From assembly GCA_005281725.1 (NCBI GenBank), contig SSBO01000012.1:21840779-21904778 (forward strand): a stretch of DNA of 64,000 nt, in the 5' to 3' direction. The translations under genes and the position numbers were made by a program. Below, one piece after another: positions 13,801 to 26,940 of the stretch (its first letter is position 1; every line of letters begins with the position of its first letter). The DNA is from Wuchereria bancrofti (taxonomy: Eukaryota; Nematoda; Chromadorea; Rhabditida; Onchocercidae). Below the pieces are notes generated by a model. It had not been told where the DNA came from and did not search any database. It saw nothing but the letters and a program-made list of their open reading frames with translations.

Positions 13801-16800
13801 GGATTGAAAAAAAAATATTTCTACTATCATTATGAACTAAATCCGGTTGACAATATTTCTAACAATATTTCTAACTAAATCCGGTTGACAATATTTCTAA
13901 CTAACAGCCATTTTTTTCCTTTCCTATTTTTGCATTATTTGGATCGATTAAAGATATTTTGCTCCTACGATTATTCATTACGGTTTTTTTTTCTTGGACT
14001 AATTCCGGATGGAAAAATTCCTACTAGACGCAGTCATTCCTTTTTTTCTTTTTTTTGATTAAATCCGGATGCAAATATTTCTATTATCATTATTAACTTT
14101 TGTTTTTTTCTTTTTTTTTTTGGATTAGAAGCAATATTTATATCATCGTCAGTTACAGCCATTTTTTTTTGATCAATTTAATCAAAAATCTTGCAAATAT
14201 GGCAAAATATCTAACAGTTTAATTATGAAATATATCTTCAATTTTCTCAAAGTCTCATTTGATAAATAATATTTTCACGATCATCCAGTGATAAGTAGTA
14301 GTAGTTTGATGATATGATAAGTGATATGCAAATGAGGTGAAATGAGATGGAACAAAAATATGCAAACAGAAAAAAGAAACAAAGAATATCTTTTAGCAAT
14401 ATTTTTACAATTCCACGTTGAAAGAAAAAAGAAAAACGAAACAAAAAATCAATCCACTAAAATTAAAAAAAAAAAAAGAAAAATGGATAATTTTTTATTC
14501 ACAAATTAGGAATAAAAAAAATATCATAAAAATAGTCTAAATCTTTTTTTTTTTTTAATACTAGATAAACGTTAGCTAAGCATCTAATTCTCAAAATAAT
14601 TTTATGATAACAAGTTAAATAATTTTATTCAATCTAATCCTATCATATCAGTAGTACAAAATTAAAAAGAAAAAACGCTATTATCTTTTAATTTCTGTTT
14701 GCAATACATCCTATATCATTTATATCGTCTTAATTAGATTTCTTAAATATTTCACAAAAATTAAAAATAATGGACGAAGGAAAAAAAAAAAGAAAGGTCA
14801 AGCAAAAATAAACGATAGTTTTGAAATTTAAATAAAATAACCAAAAAAAAAAAAAAAACCTTTTGAGCATATGCATGCATCACTTCTTTTAATAGGTCAC
14901 CATTACTGTTCATAGTTGAATTATCCTTTGACCCTACGGAATTCATAGCAACAATAGTTTCTTCCCAATTAGATGTTACTAATTGTTGTTGTTGTTGTTG
15001 TTGATGATGATGGTGATAATGATGATGTAAATGATTAGCCTCATCAATATTGAATAAACAGCCAACTTGTGGTTGAAACTAAAAAAAAAAAAAGAAAAAA
15101 GAAAAAAGAAAAAAAGGAAAAAAAAAATTTAAATAAAAATAATGATAGAATAGTTGATGTAAAAAGTGTGATATCAATATTTTGTGATAAGTAACGAAAT
15201 AGCAAGTATATTTGATAATATATTTTAAGTCTAATGTGACAAGTGATAATAATGATAATAGTGATATCCAGATTTATGCTTAATGCTTCCATTTTCTTTT
15301 ATACAAATACTATCTATAATTATCTATGATAAATTTTTGCTCATATTTACATTTAACAAAATATGTTACAAATATATACGTGTTACAATACGTAAAAGAC
15401 ACGTAGAAGAGCACGCAATACTTCCAATAAGAAAAAAGAATTTAAATAAAAAAAAAAGAAATGATGATTACGCGTAAAAACCAAAATTTACAATGTTTGT
15501 TTTGTAAAAAAAAAAAAAAAATTGAAATTTAAAAAAGGCAAAAATTATGAACAAGAATTAATAAATCAGTTAAGAGCAAAATAATTGAGATAAAAAAAAT
15601 GGATTTCACTAGATTTTAAAAGTTTTTCCAATTCGAATTTTTTACAAGAGATAAATTTTTGGAATACCTTCAACATATTCATTACATTTGCAATAAAAAC
15701 TTTTCGCAAATATAAATGTGACGGAATTATTTGTTTTGAAACTTATTTTATTACTGCAAAATTTTAATATAGTATTTATGAGTAAAAAATTAATATGGAA
15801 AGTAACCTCACGAGAATAACGATTTTCATCAACGGTTGACGCGTAACCGGAATCACTACCACCTACGGTATTAAAGCGTGTCGCACGTGATCGTCTTTCA
15901 AAACGCAATTCATCACCAATATTTTCTATGCTGCAACAAATTTATTTGACTAAATTTATAAATCTATCAGTACAATCATGAATACATAATGAAATACCTG
16001 AAATACCTAAGTACCACAAATTGATTTACTTGTCTATTCTCTATATTAATGATATAAATTACTTTTTTGTTTTTTTAAATATTATACTTGATCATGTATT
16101 TTATTTAATAATTAAATATATTGTCCATTTATTTACTAAAAATGTTAATTACTCTCCATATATTCTCAATTATCATGAATATATTATAATAAGATTGTTC
16201 AAAATAGAAATAAGAATGTTTTAAAATTGAAATAAATTTCCAATTTTAAATATTAAACTTTTTGTATCATTTTTTAGAATGAAAAAAAAAAAGTTTACTG
16301 TTGTCCTTTTCTTAATGTTGCATCTATAGTTGTTGGTCGTTTAAATGAATGATTATACGTTTTTATTGTATTATCAATTGTTCGTTCAGCGTGTGATCGC
16401 AACCATTTAAAAGCATGTTCACGTCCCTGAATTTTAATAAAAATTTGAAATAAAATTAATTCAAATCCAAAATTTGAAATATAGAAGAGAATGTATAAAA
16501 TAATGATATTTTACGGGAAAAATTAAGAGAAAATATTGGACCAATAAACACTTGTAATTTTTTTTTTTTTCATTTATATAATTTTTTTTTTATGATCGTA
16601 ATTTTATTCGCTTTAAAAGATTAAAAATTCAATTTAACTTTATCTAATTGAAATAGCAATTAATATTACTACTAATAATCACGATATCATTATAGTATTG
16701 TCATTGAAAATTCAACTATTATTATCCTATTCGTATTCATGACTACAAATACTACCGATAACTTAGTTAAAATTTTAATGGATTCGTCACTCCCCATAGC

Positions 16801-19800
16801 TTAATTAAAATTTTAAAGGATTACAAATATTTCAACAATATTTCCGTATATACATGGATCCAACATATTGATAATATGTTTAATAATTAAATTTCATTGT
16901 ATCCTATTTTTCGGACATAAATCCGATAAAATAATTCATTTATTCTAATGCTACAAACTAAATTCTTACTTTCTGACAAATTATTACTTTAATAAAAACT
17001 TACCTTTGAACAAAGTTTAGCAGGTGGTGCTATAAGCGGATTAAAATCGATACGAAAATCGACCAATGTACACATATACCGTAAATCGAATGGTAATTCA
17101 CCAAGTTTATTTTGCGATATATCTAATACTCGTAATTCTAACCGTGAAATTTCTGAAATTTTTGAAATTTGTTAAAAAGAAAAAATTTCATTTTAATTAA
17201 AAAAAAAAAAAACTAGTAATACTTATTAGAAAAAAGCAAATATTAGCATGTCGAATATTATGCTCACTATTGCTAGTACTTTTTTTTTCAAATATTTAAC
17301 TTCAAGTAGGACAAATTATAATTTTTGAAATTATTTCATTCATACATTCATTTTACTTTAATAAAATGTATTAAAGTATCATTCATAATTGTTTGTTAGA
17401 AATTAACAGATATTTCTTATATGGAATAATTTTCATTTATTTATTTATTTTATTGTTTTGTTTTTGTTCATATAATCAAAAAGTACGGAGAAAAAAAGGA
17501 TGACATATTTCAATTGAGATTTGACAAATAAGTTTAGCAAAAAAATTAAAAAAAAATTTTTTTTGACACATTTTCTTTCTCATTTTAATATTTGCCTCTA
17601 ACAAATTACATTTTTTTTTTTTTTTTTAAAATACTGAAAGTCATAAAATCACATAAATTTATTGCAACTATTGTAAGATTACTCTTCACATTCTCTCGTT
17701 GTAAGCCATTTTTTTCTTTTAATTTTTTTTTTTTTAGTTAAAATTTTATTCATTCCCTTTTCTTTGCTAATGCAAAAATATGTAATGCTCAAGTGGTTTA
17801 AATCAATAATCCATCAAATTATCTCGAATAACCAAATTATATAGTCAATCTCATTCTTTCTTCCAAGCCAGATGGGCGCATCTATCTCATTTCAATGCCG
17901 CACGTCAATTTCCTGCGTCACAAAGAAGCTTCCCATTTCAATTTTAGTAATTATATATTTGGCTTATCATTCAATTCCTATATAGCTTTAACAAAGTTAT
18001 TTCAAGCATATGCAAAAGTATGTCTGCTATTAAAATGACATATTTTAAAAAAGCCACTTTCCGCTTGAAAGTCTCTTTCCGCTTAAAAATCTCTTTCCGC
18101 CTTCTTTTTTTTTTTTGATGCGCTGTTAAATCACTATTATTTAGTAAGATAAATTTCTTTTCTTTTTTTTTTTTGAAAAAATCTCGTAAGTTAAACCACC
18201 AAAAAAAAAAAAGTTAAGTAATAAATATTTATCTTACTTGTTTATATGTCACGATATGATATATAAACAAAGTAATATCAGTAAATAATATAATATGCTT
18301 AATTGTATATTTGATAATATAATGTAAAAGGAAATGAATTGAACAAATTATGACAGAAATTTTAGTTTATAATTTTTATATTTCAAAAAATATGCAAATA
18401 AGCAAAACAGAAATGAGACAATTATTCCGCATTTTAAAACTGAACTGAATTTTATTACTGAAAAGGAAATATGGAAAATAAATTATGTCTTTAAGATTTA
18501 AGGTTAGCGAAATTATTTAAGTAAATAAAACCTATTTAAAATAAAATAAAAGAAAAAAGGGAGTGAAAAAAAAAGAATGTGGTATTAATTAATTTATTGT
18601 TGATTGTGGAAATTTACCAATAAAAGAAAAAAAAAGGGATTCATTAGATTTAAGTAGTTAGAGAATTGAAAAGACATAAAAATAAAACTAGCAATATAAT
18701 AAGAAAATGATTAATTTAATCTCATTCAATATTCATTTCAAATTTTGCAAACAAATCTATAAGACAATTTACAATAGTTCCAATCAGAGAAAATTATTTC
18801 TTATTTTAACATATATATGAAATATCAATCATTTTCAACCTCAAATGATCAAATCTTTGATCATTTCATAAAATTTTTTATGCTAAACCTATTTACTAAC
18901 ACATTTAAATTAGTCAATGTGAATTGCTTAATTAATTTTAATATTTTCACATCCTTTTTTTTTTTCATTTTAACAAAAACAAAAATAATTTTACAACAAT
19001 AAAGCACATTGAAATATATATGTTTATATGTGTGTATGTATGTATGTGTGTATGTGTCTGTTGTGTATGTATGTATGTGTCTGTTGTGTATGTAGTTCTA
19101 AAATAATCAATGCTTAAATAACTTTGAAAATTCATAAATAATTTAATTAAACCTGAAGGCAAATGAGTAAGTTGATTATCTCGCACATTGAGCACTCGTA
19201 GCAATTTTAGTAAGGCAATATCAGCCGGTAAAGTTTTTAATTTATTACAACTTGCATCCTGTAAATGTTCTTTTATCAAAAATCAACAATCATCAAATTA
19301 GTAATAATCTTTTAAAAGAAACTTTTAATTTTTTTTTTATATAACTTTGATAATTGGGACAAATATCCAAAAACAATACATTAACCTTAAGCGATGATAA
19401 TATTTTATTTCTAAATAAAACTATAATTTGCTAATTTTTAATTTCAAAATTTCATATTTATTCTACTTAATCAAGATAAAACATATTGAAATAAATAATA
19501 ATAATAATAATAGAGAATGAATAAATTTATAGTTTAATGATATTTAAAAATAATCTTAAATTAAAATTATTCTATAAAATTGTTACATAACAAAAATTAT
19601 CATATTTAAAAATATATCAAAAAGATTAAAATTACCATACCAATTCACGTAAGGAATTTGAAAGTTGACGTATTTCTCGTGGAATATACTCCAATCGATT
19701 ACCCGTTAGTAGCAGAATTTGTAGAGGCATAGAAAATAAAGCCGATGGGATATTCATCAACTGATTACCACTATAAGATTATTATTATTATTATCACTAT

Positions 19801-22451
19801 AAAACAGCAAAGAAATATTAATTTATAGAAAGAAAAGAATAAATTTTCAAATTTATGCTTTTTCGTAAAACCGAAAAAACTGGAATCTTATCAATATACG
19901 GATCGGCATAAAGTTATCACCATTGTTATTATTACTATTTATTATCATTACAATTATTAGTACTACTATTATCAACAATATTATTATTAACTACTATCAA
20001 TAATAATGATTATTATTGTTATTATCATTATTTATCACTACAGTTGATAATATCATTATCAGTATTACTAATTATTATTGTCATCTATTATTATTATTAT
20101 TATTACTATATTATTATTATTATCATTGTTATTACTATTATTATTATTATATATTATTATTATTATTGTTATTATTATTATTACTATTATTATTATTATT
20201 ATTGTTATTACTATTATTATTACTGATAGAAAATAAACAACTGTTATTGACAATCAATTGAAGTGTAAGATTGTTGATTAAGTATAATAAATGAATGTTA
20301 AGAGAGAGAGAGAGAGAGAGAGATTGAAGTGAGCAGAAAAGATAAACGAAAATCAAACATTTGCATCAATCATAGGATGATGAGTGATAGATGACAAGAT
20401 AACAAAATAAGAAATAAAAATATTTATCCCCTGATTTATCCAATATTTATCCTATTTATAACCATCAATCATACTATGAAAATTTTTACTTCTTAATTTT
20501 TAAATTATTTGAATAACTGAACCATATAAACCTTTATTCTACTTTAATTTTGTTTTTTTTTTTCCTATTTTTGAATCTTTTTTTTTTTTTTTTCAAAATA
20601 TAATAAAGATTACGAAGAGCTAGCAAATATAGTAATTTGCCATGCTAAAATTACCATACTGTAGCTAATTCTTCTCTTTCCGGAGACATTCAACAATTGA
20701 GAAAATTAGCTTTTTGGACATATATACCATAAAATAAAAAAAAAGAAAAGAGAATATATAAAAGGAATGAGAGAGATTATTGTGAATAATAAATGATTGA
20801 CTATGATTTTTATAAAAAAAAATGAGAAAAAAAAAAAAACATTTTTAAATAAATAAATATCTAGCCAATAAAATGAGCAGTTAACACTTTTTTCTTTTTT
20901 TGTTTTTTTTTTTTTTCATTTTCAATATGAAATGAGAAAAAATTTTATACCTTAAATCGAGATAAGTAAGCGATTGAAGTAATTGTACAGCCGATGGGAT
21001 TGAACGTAAACCCGTATTACGAATCCGTAACGTTTCTAACGAACACATCTCACAGATGCATAATGGTAAATGTATGAAACGATTATCACTGAGATCTGTA
21101 ATAGAATTGCAAACGTCATTTGTTTCCGATAAAATTAATTCAGAAACGTTTTTCCGGAATTATTAAACTATTACATAGTTTGGCAATTTGTAATTATTCT
21201 CAAATGAAGTTGGTATAATCAAACTAATAATTATATTCAATTAAAATTTTCATAATAATACGGTAATAATCAATAGTAATTAGTGATAATAATAAATGAT
21301 AACATCAATAAAATTTACATATTATCAATAATAATATATAAAAAAGTTGAATTAAAAAAAAAATTAGAGATTGATGAATACGGATTGCAGAATAAAGATT
21401 TTATGAATAAAGATTAAAAGAAAAATAGAGGTCAATGATTAAAGATTAAGTGACGTAGTTTAAAGAACAAAAAATAAAAAGGAAATTCATGAAGCCTTTT
21501 TTTTTATTAAAGAGAAGCGAATTAATGTGTGATAAAAGCAATGTTCTTTTATAAAACGTACCATTAAAAAAGAAAAAAAAAAAAGGAAATAACCATTTCG
21601 TTTTAAAATATTTTTCCTCAATGTAAGATTAATAAACTATTACATTTATTAAGACCAAATATTTGTGTTTTTTATTTTTATTTTTCCTGCTTTAAACATT
21701 TTTTTCATTTCTGTTTCTTTCATTTCTTATTCGATTAATCTTACTTTTTTTTTCTCATACTTCTTTCATTTCCTATATAATTAGAAAATATGAAAAAGAA
21801 CGGGAAAAAAAAATTTAAGAAAGTACAAACAGCTGCAGCTGCAAATTAATTTACATAAAGGAAATATTATAAAAAATGGAATTGAATTTCTTTATTCTCA
21901 ACAATACAAAATGAAGAACATGACGAGATATTTTAAATAAATTCTATTTAAGTTAGTTATTTATTCGAATTTCATTTTCAATTAATATATGATTTCATTT
22001 TTAACCACTTTCTCATGGAAAGAAGAAAGTAAACAGTAAGTTTTTCTGGTTTTTTTTTGGTATTTAATTATGCATATAATATTGTATTACATAAAATCGA
22101 ATAAATAAGGCATAAAATATAATTATAGTAGATGTTTAATTTAGTAAGACTAGAATTTAAATAGTAATATTAGAAATTCTTAATTTCGTTTTTGCAAGAA
22201 ATTTCAATGAATGTTCGAAATTTCCTAAATGAAGAGAAAAATTAATTTCAAATTAATTTCTATATTGAAATTTAATCATGCAGAAACAAAAATTTTAAGC
22301 ATTTACTGAAATGGAATTAATGCAAAGTTCCTAACATACCAGCAGAAATAATATCAGATATTTCATATTTGAGGGCAAGATGTGCCGGAAATTCTTTCAG
22401 TTTCCGACCAGCCAATAATAATACACCGCTTAATTCTGCTTCTTCAAACAT
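4664..22451 (-). CDS. LRCH protein: leucine-rich repeats plus calponin-homology domain
   Basis: Exons in transcription order, all phase-consistent: 22475-22340 (first ATG 22451), 21095-20951, 19770-19641, 19258-19153, 17152-17004, 16426-16299, 15930-15807, 15078-14860, 12550-12307, 12204-11791, 11163-11030 (or -11096), 10742-10586, 10349-10213, 9738-9592, 9071-8994, then 4897-4664. This predicts about 885 residues. Residues 1-214 hold LRRs, for example LRVLNVRDNQLTHLP and LRVLDISQNKLGELP, ending in the FNPLIAPPAKLC cap. Residues 215-733 look disordered and are Ser/Thr/Gln/His-rich, with the short conserved block AYAQKIAANK. From about 734 comes a CH domain (LADGVKLCNFANRIRLRAVHS, then PPKCRRNVDSFLAACRRIGVPE). 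This order defines the LRCH family (C. elegans lrch-1 type), whose members act as scaffolds around the cortex, membranes and actin or Rho signalling. The exact role here is inferred. The second donor of exon 11163 is ambiguous; both choices keep frame. Confidence 0.9.
6789..6902 (-). CDS. Alternative LRCH terminal exon b: membrane-anchor-like tail
   Basis: A TTTTCAG acceptor in phase 0 opens a 37-residue exon beginning VLFEGRPPQFEFSDRM and ending in a hydrophobic segment (LTIFIAYLCFALIYKF) followed by TGA. It lies between the CRRIGVPE exon (8994-9071) and exon a, and both last exons accept the same phase-0 donor. Use of exon b would drop the last CH helix and add a C-terminal membrane segment. 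The vertebrate member LRCH4 is reported to be membrane-anchored, which makes this plausible. It could instead be the end of an unrecognised gene, but no other upstream exon fits it. Confidence 0.65.
   Translation of the reverse strand, partial: VLFEGRPPQFEFSDRMLANAMLTIFIAYLCFALIYKF
7863..7899 (-). promoter_or_regulatory. Cluster of four nuclear-receptor half-sites
   Basis: TGACCT occurs at 7863, 7875 and 7884, and TGACCA at 7894. On the minus strand these read AGGTCA-type half-sites, including TCAAGGTCA, the extended monomer site of the NR5A/FTZ-F1/ERR group. The spacings are 6, 3 and 4 bases. The cluster lies in the LRCH intron between the CRRIGVPE exon and the membrane-tail exon. A regulatory role is inference. 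Confidence 0.4.
8591..8708. repeat. CGACAACAA microsatellite in an LRCH intron
   Basis: An imperfect array of ACGACAAC and ACAACAACG units. It makes long spurious open frames (poly-Val/Leu on the minus strand). Confidence 0.9.
13791..14072. repeat. Dispersed AAATCCGG repeat family in an LRCH intron
   Basis: At least four copies of (T/C)(A)AATCCGG(A/T)TG followed by an AT-rich stretch and ATATTTCTA. Two copies, about 13846-13874 and 13875-13906, are nearly identical direct repeats. They sit in the 2.3-kb intron between exons 15078-14860 and 12550-12307. No coding potential. Confidence 0.6.
17868..18103. promoter_or_regulatory. GC-richer intronic patch with an 18-bp triplicate repeat
   Basis: Inside an LRCH intron, 17868-17935 is markedly richer in G+C than its surroundings and contains TGACGCAG/TGACGTGC-like bZIP words on the minus strand. 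It is followed by three 18-bp units with core CTTTCCGC starting at 18057, 18075 and 18093. No exon fits. It may be an intronic enhancer or internal promoter; function not shown. Confidence 0.3.
19920..20226. repeat. ATT/ATC microsatellite in an LRCH intron
   Basis: Long imperfect array of TTA/ATT triplets with ATC and GTT variants. It produces meaningless open frames on both strands. Confidence 0.95.
20301..20322. repeat. (AG)11 microsatellite
   Basis: A pure AG dinucleotide run inside an LRCH intron. Confidence 0.95.
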
Positions 22452-22829
22452 TTTATCCACCGATCGAGTTAACAACTAAATTTTCATCGAAGGGAAGAAA
22501 ATTTTTTTTTTTTTTTTGAATAAACATAGAATACTAATTGCATTAGTTATTATTGTCCTTAAAAAGTAGCAAAGAATTTCAGATTCAATCGTACAAATGT
22601 CACTTTAACGGCATCACTTTGTCTTTTTAAAAAAAAAAATAACTAATTGAATATTTTTAAAACCGAAAAAAATGAAAAAGAAAAAATTTAGAGGTCGTCT
22701 GAATCGTCCGCAACGGATGAATTCTATTGATAAAAATATTGAAAAGTATTTTTCCATTAGAAAAGAAAAAAAAAATGCCAAAAATTTTGTTAAATTTATT
22801 ATTAAAAAATGTTTAATAAAAATAATTAC

Positions 22830-22944
22830 CTGCTGCTGATATGATGTAGATGGTATAGAAGTTGGTGGAATTATTGGAGCAGTTGTGGCCGTTACGCCAC
22901 CACCGCGACGTTTGCGCCACGTAGATGCCGTTTCGAGTTATTAA
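22830..22944 (-). other. LRCH 5' exon, probably untranslated
   Basis: This exon is bounded by a TTTCAG acceptor and a CAG|GTAATT donor. It contains no ATG in any frame. In the frame that continues into the LRR exon it starts with two TAA codons and then stays open (ending IPSTSYQQ). It is probably the first exon after a spliced leader, with translation starting at 22451. Confidence 0.55.
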
Positions 22945-23962
22945 CTGAAAAGAAAATGCTATTTATGTCAGTTTTCACCATAAAAATTAAACTGTTTGTA
23001 AGCGCAAAATGTATTAAAAACTTAAGAAAACAAATTGAACATATTGCACTTATTTTCTTCAATATTAAATCAATTCAATTTAACTGAAATCATAAAGGAT
23101 GTCCGCCTTGATAGATTAATTGGTTAGTTAGTTATCCATCTAATTAGTGATTAGTTACTTATCAATCTAATTAATTGGCAAATCAACTTATGTTTCTAAA
23201 AAAATAGCCCTTTTCATATTGGTTTGCAAAAAAAATAAAAAAAAAAATATTTCTGAAAATTTTTGAAATGATCAGAAAGAAAGGGAAGAATAGAAGATTG
23301 AAAATTTGGTGAGTCATCCAATTCGTTTTTCTCCTAAGTTTCAATCACTTATCTAATTTGAAGGCAGCTAATGAAGAGCTGCCCAATGCACGATGAGTCA
23401 TCATTGCTTTAAAAATTTTTTTTTTCTGACATATTTTGAATATATTCCAAAATTGAGTGTAACAATTTGGGTAAGTTTAATTGGCAACAATAATTTAATT
23501 TCGTTAAAATCATGGAATTATGTTTATTTGTAATTCTTCATATGTTAATCATATCGGTGGAGATTTTTATTCATTAATTATAAAATTATAAAATGTGTGA
23601 AAAACTAATTAGCGGTATAAAATCTTAATTATAACAAATATTTACATGAATTTTCATTCCTCTAAATGAAAAAAATAAGAGAAAAAAAAAGTGGAAATGA
23701 ATGAATTAAATTCTTATTCGGCACATTTATTGGTGAATTGCTGATGTTAATCAATTTTTAATTCCGATAACAAATTTTGTTTTTCCGTATTTTGGATTGA
23801 ATTGAATTGGTAAACAGCATATCATTTAACGCTTAATTATTAAATTTGAGGGAATGATTGATGAAAATAAAATTTATAATATAAATCGAAATGGCAGTAT
23901 ATAATCGGAAAGGAAATGGATAGGACAGGAACGGAATGTAAAGTGGGAAGAAAGAGGTGGAG

Positions 23963-24002
<40 letters not shown>

Positions 24003-26381
24003 AGGAGGGAGAGAAATGGAACAGGTGGCGGTAGTAATGTAAATTAGTAGTAATGATTAATGTATGACAAATCATGAATACATTTAGTACAAATTCAACT
24101 CCTCACATATCTTTACTTTTAATTTATCCATTGTGAACATTACTATAATTTTAGTAAATGAGAAGAAATTAAATAATTGAGTAATTGGTTTGATTAAATA
24201 ATTAAATATTTATGACTGATTGAATTGCAGTGACAAGTGAAATAATTGAAACAGTAACATAAATTAATTAAATGATGAAAAAGATGCGAAATTCATTATT
24301 ACACCATTTCAATTTATCCATTGAAAAACTTCAATTCGAAATTCATTTGAAATTAAAATTAAAAAAAAGGTTGAATTTCGTGAGTTATAATAAAAGTTAT
24401 GATTTCAGTTATAATTTTGAACTCTTTTTTTTTATTTTTCAAATGCAATAAAATAAGATTAAAAAAAAATATGTAAAGAATTCGAAGTTTCGTAGTAAAG
24501 TAATGATGGAAAATCATTCGTCAATTGAAAGTTTTCAATGTACTTTTAACGCGAAGAACAAATCTTTTCTTTTGTCAATTCATTTTACAAATTTATAAAA
24601 TTGGAGCAGTGTCGAGCAGTTGGTAAAGTCCATTAACAAATGGTTAAAGAGCGAGAATAAGATCGATATAATTTAATTGCAAAATTTGCAAAGTCTAATA
24701 AATAATGAAATAGTAAATGATAGTGTCCGACCAAAATTTACATTTTACTCCTTAATCAAATTATCGCATTTTTCCTATTAAAAGCAAAAAGTTTTGCTTC
24801 CAATTTTACCAAAAGAAAAAAGCATAAATTCCAGGCATTTATGAGGAATAAAATTAATTTTTATTCACAAAAGAAAAATTTAATTTTGTCTCTTATTCCC
24901 TTTTCTTTTCCATTTGATTTTTCAAATATAAAAATCCAGAAATCATATTTATATCTGACTGATTAATAATGTTTTTTTTTTTCGTAAAAACTCGGAAATT
25001 TGTTACAGATCGATAAATTTGCGCCTGAGGGAAAATATAAATTTGCACCTGAGGGAAAATATTCAAGGTATAATGATACAGAAAAAGTTTTTAATCCATC
25101 ATTATGTATTTAAAATAATTAATAATCGTTTTCTTTCTTTTTTTTTTTTGAGAATAATTTAACAAATATATTTATCATACTACTTTCAACATTAATTTCA
25201 TGATAAAAAGAGTATACAATGGAAATTTTCATAAACTAGTCTCAATCATTTCTAATTTTCAATCAACATACAAAATAAAATATTGAAAGTTGACGAACCA
25301 TCTAAAATATTCATTGCATATATCAAACAGAGTGAAAATATTGGAAAATTTTACAATGCAATAATTATCATCTAATTATTTTTTAATAAATTCCTAAAAT
25401 AAATAGGGTTTTATTTGATGAAAAAACAATTCGGAAAAATAAAATTAATCAAAAAAAGAAAAAAAATTTTCCTTTAAGATAAAATTATCAAGAAATAAAA
25501 TATTTCTAATGTGATAAAATAGACATCCAAAAAAGAAATAATTAAACTCATCAATAACAATAGTAATAAAACAAATGTTATGAAGTGCAAATGATATGTG
25601 AAAATATTTTTTTCACTTTAAAATTACTTTTAAAAAAATATGTATATATAATCAGAAAATTCAATTGCATATTTTTTTAGCATTTTTTTTCACGCTTTAG
25701 TTCAAATAATTTCACGCTTAAGTTGAGACAATTTTACGTTTAGTTGGAAGGATTTTACAATATATACAGTTTATATATGTTTTATATAAGTTAAACTTTT
25801 TAAAAAAGACGCTGATAATTTTGTAATATATAAATGTAGAAGAAAAACACTAACAAAAATATCAAATTAATCAAAGTCTTACGCAACTGATATGCGTCAT
25901 ATACGTTGACAAAGTGAGAGGAAAATGACGTTGGTTATTTAATTGAAGCTTCCTCGTTTTTCAAAATTTTTTTTAGCTTTTACAAAATTGAATGAATTAT
26001 TGATTATCTATTATTGGAATAAATATTAATCTTTACCGTCAAATTGCTTATCATTTCATGATTGTTTGCATAAATAATTTCAATACTCAAAAAAAAAAAA
26101 GTGAAAAATGACATCTTGTGCTAATTTTTGAGAAGATATAAGGTGAAAATATTTCAATTAGCAAACGAGAAAAAAAAAATGAAAATATTAAATGACATCA
26201 TTCAGATCAAATCAATAATTTCAATGGCTTACAAAGAAAAGAGGAATAAGGCTAAGTATAATATCTCAATTTTCCGCAAAAAAAAAAAAGGGATCAAAGA
26301 TTCGTTCAATTGAAAGAGAAGCATCGGAAAGTGATGGAGGCAACCTTGTATTCAATTCATAGATGTGTATCTCTGTCTGTA

Positions 26382-26412
<31 letters not shown>

Positions 26413-26600
26413 GTATGTATCATTTAAAATATGTGACACACCTATGGCGACATATGGAAACATGCATTAATTAAAGATTTGAAAATGGCGGGAAAAAGAT
26501 TATTTTTCAAGAATTGAACTGAATAATAAATTCTTTCTGATTTTGCAACTCTTCTCCATTACTTTTACCAGATAGGAACAAAAAATAAAATAGTAATAAT
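22945..26600. other. Region upstream of the LRCH gene, no gene seen
   Basis: AT-rich sequence on the 5' side of the LRCH gene. It may hold its promoter and leader exons. A 7-bp-arm hairpin (GGCAGCT/AGCTGCC) lies at about 23362-23382, AG-rich runs at 23968-24003, and a GT microsatellite at 26384-26401. Short open frames here are low-complexity translations and I do not support any as genes. Confidence 0.6.
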
Positions 26601-26622
26601 AATAATAATGAATTAAGTTGAT

Positions 26623-26940
26623 AATAATTATGCCAAGAGCATAATAATTTAGTAATAATAATAATGATAATGATAATGGTAATAATAATAATAATAATAA
26701 AAATAAATGGTGTAGACAATAATGATAATAACGACAACAAAACAAACAAAAAGTAATTATGCTAAGAGCACAGTAATTTAGTAATAATAATAATAATAAT
26801 AATAATAAAATCTCTTCAAAAAAAGAAACTCTTCAATAATAATAATAGTAATAATAAAAGAAATGGTGAAGACAATAATGATAATAACGACAACAAAACA
26901 AACAAAAAGTAATTATGCTAACAGTACAATAATTAAATCA
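26623..26940. repeat. 156-bp-period direct repeat with embedded AAT tracts
   Basis: About 60 bases starting at 26705 recur almost unchanged at 26861, separated by AAT/AATG microsatellite tracts. A more diverged third copy of the GTAATTATGCTAAGAGCA part lies near 26625. Confidence 0.75.

Noticed and set aside
20016..20261. Several overlapping open frames of 60-81 codons on both strands
   Set aside because: All are translations of an ATT-type microsatellite.
24601..24665. GAGCAGT-type repeats suggesting a structured RNA
   Set aside because: No consistent stem pairing could be drawn by eye; only two short matching words.
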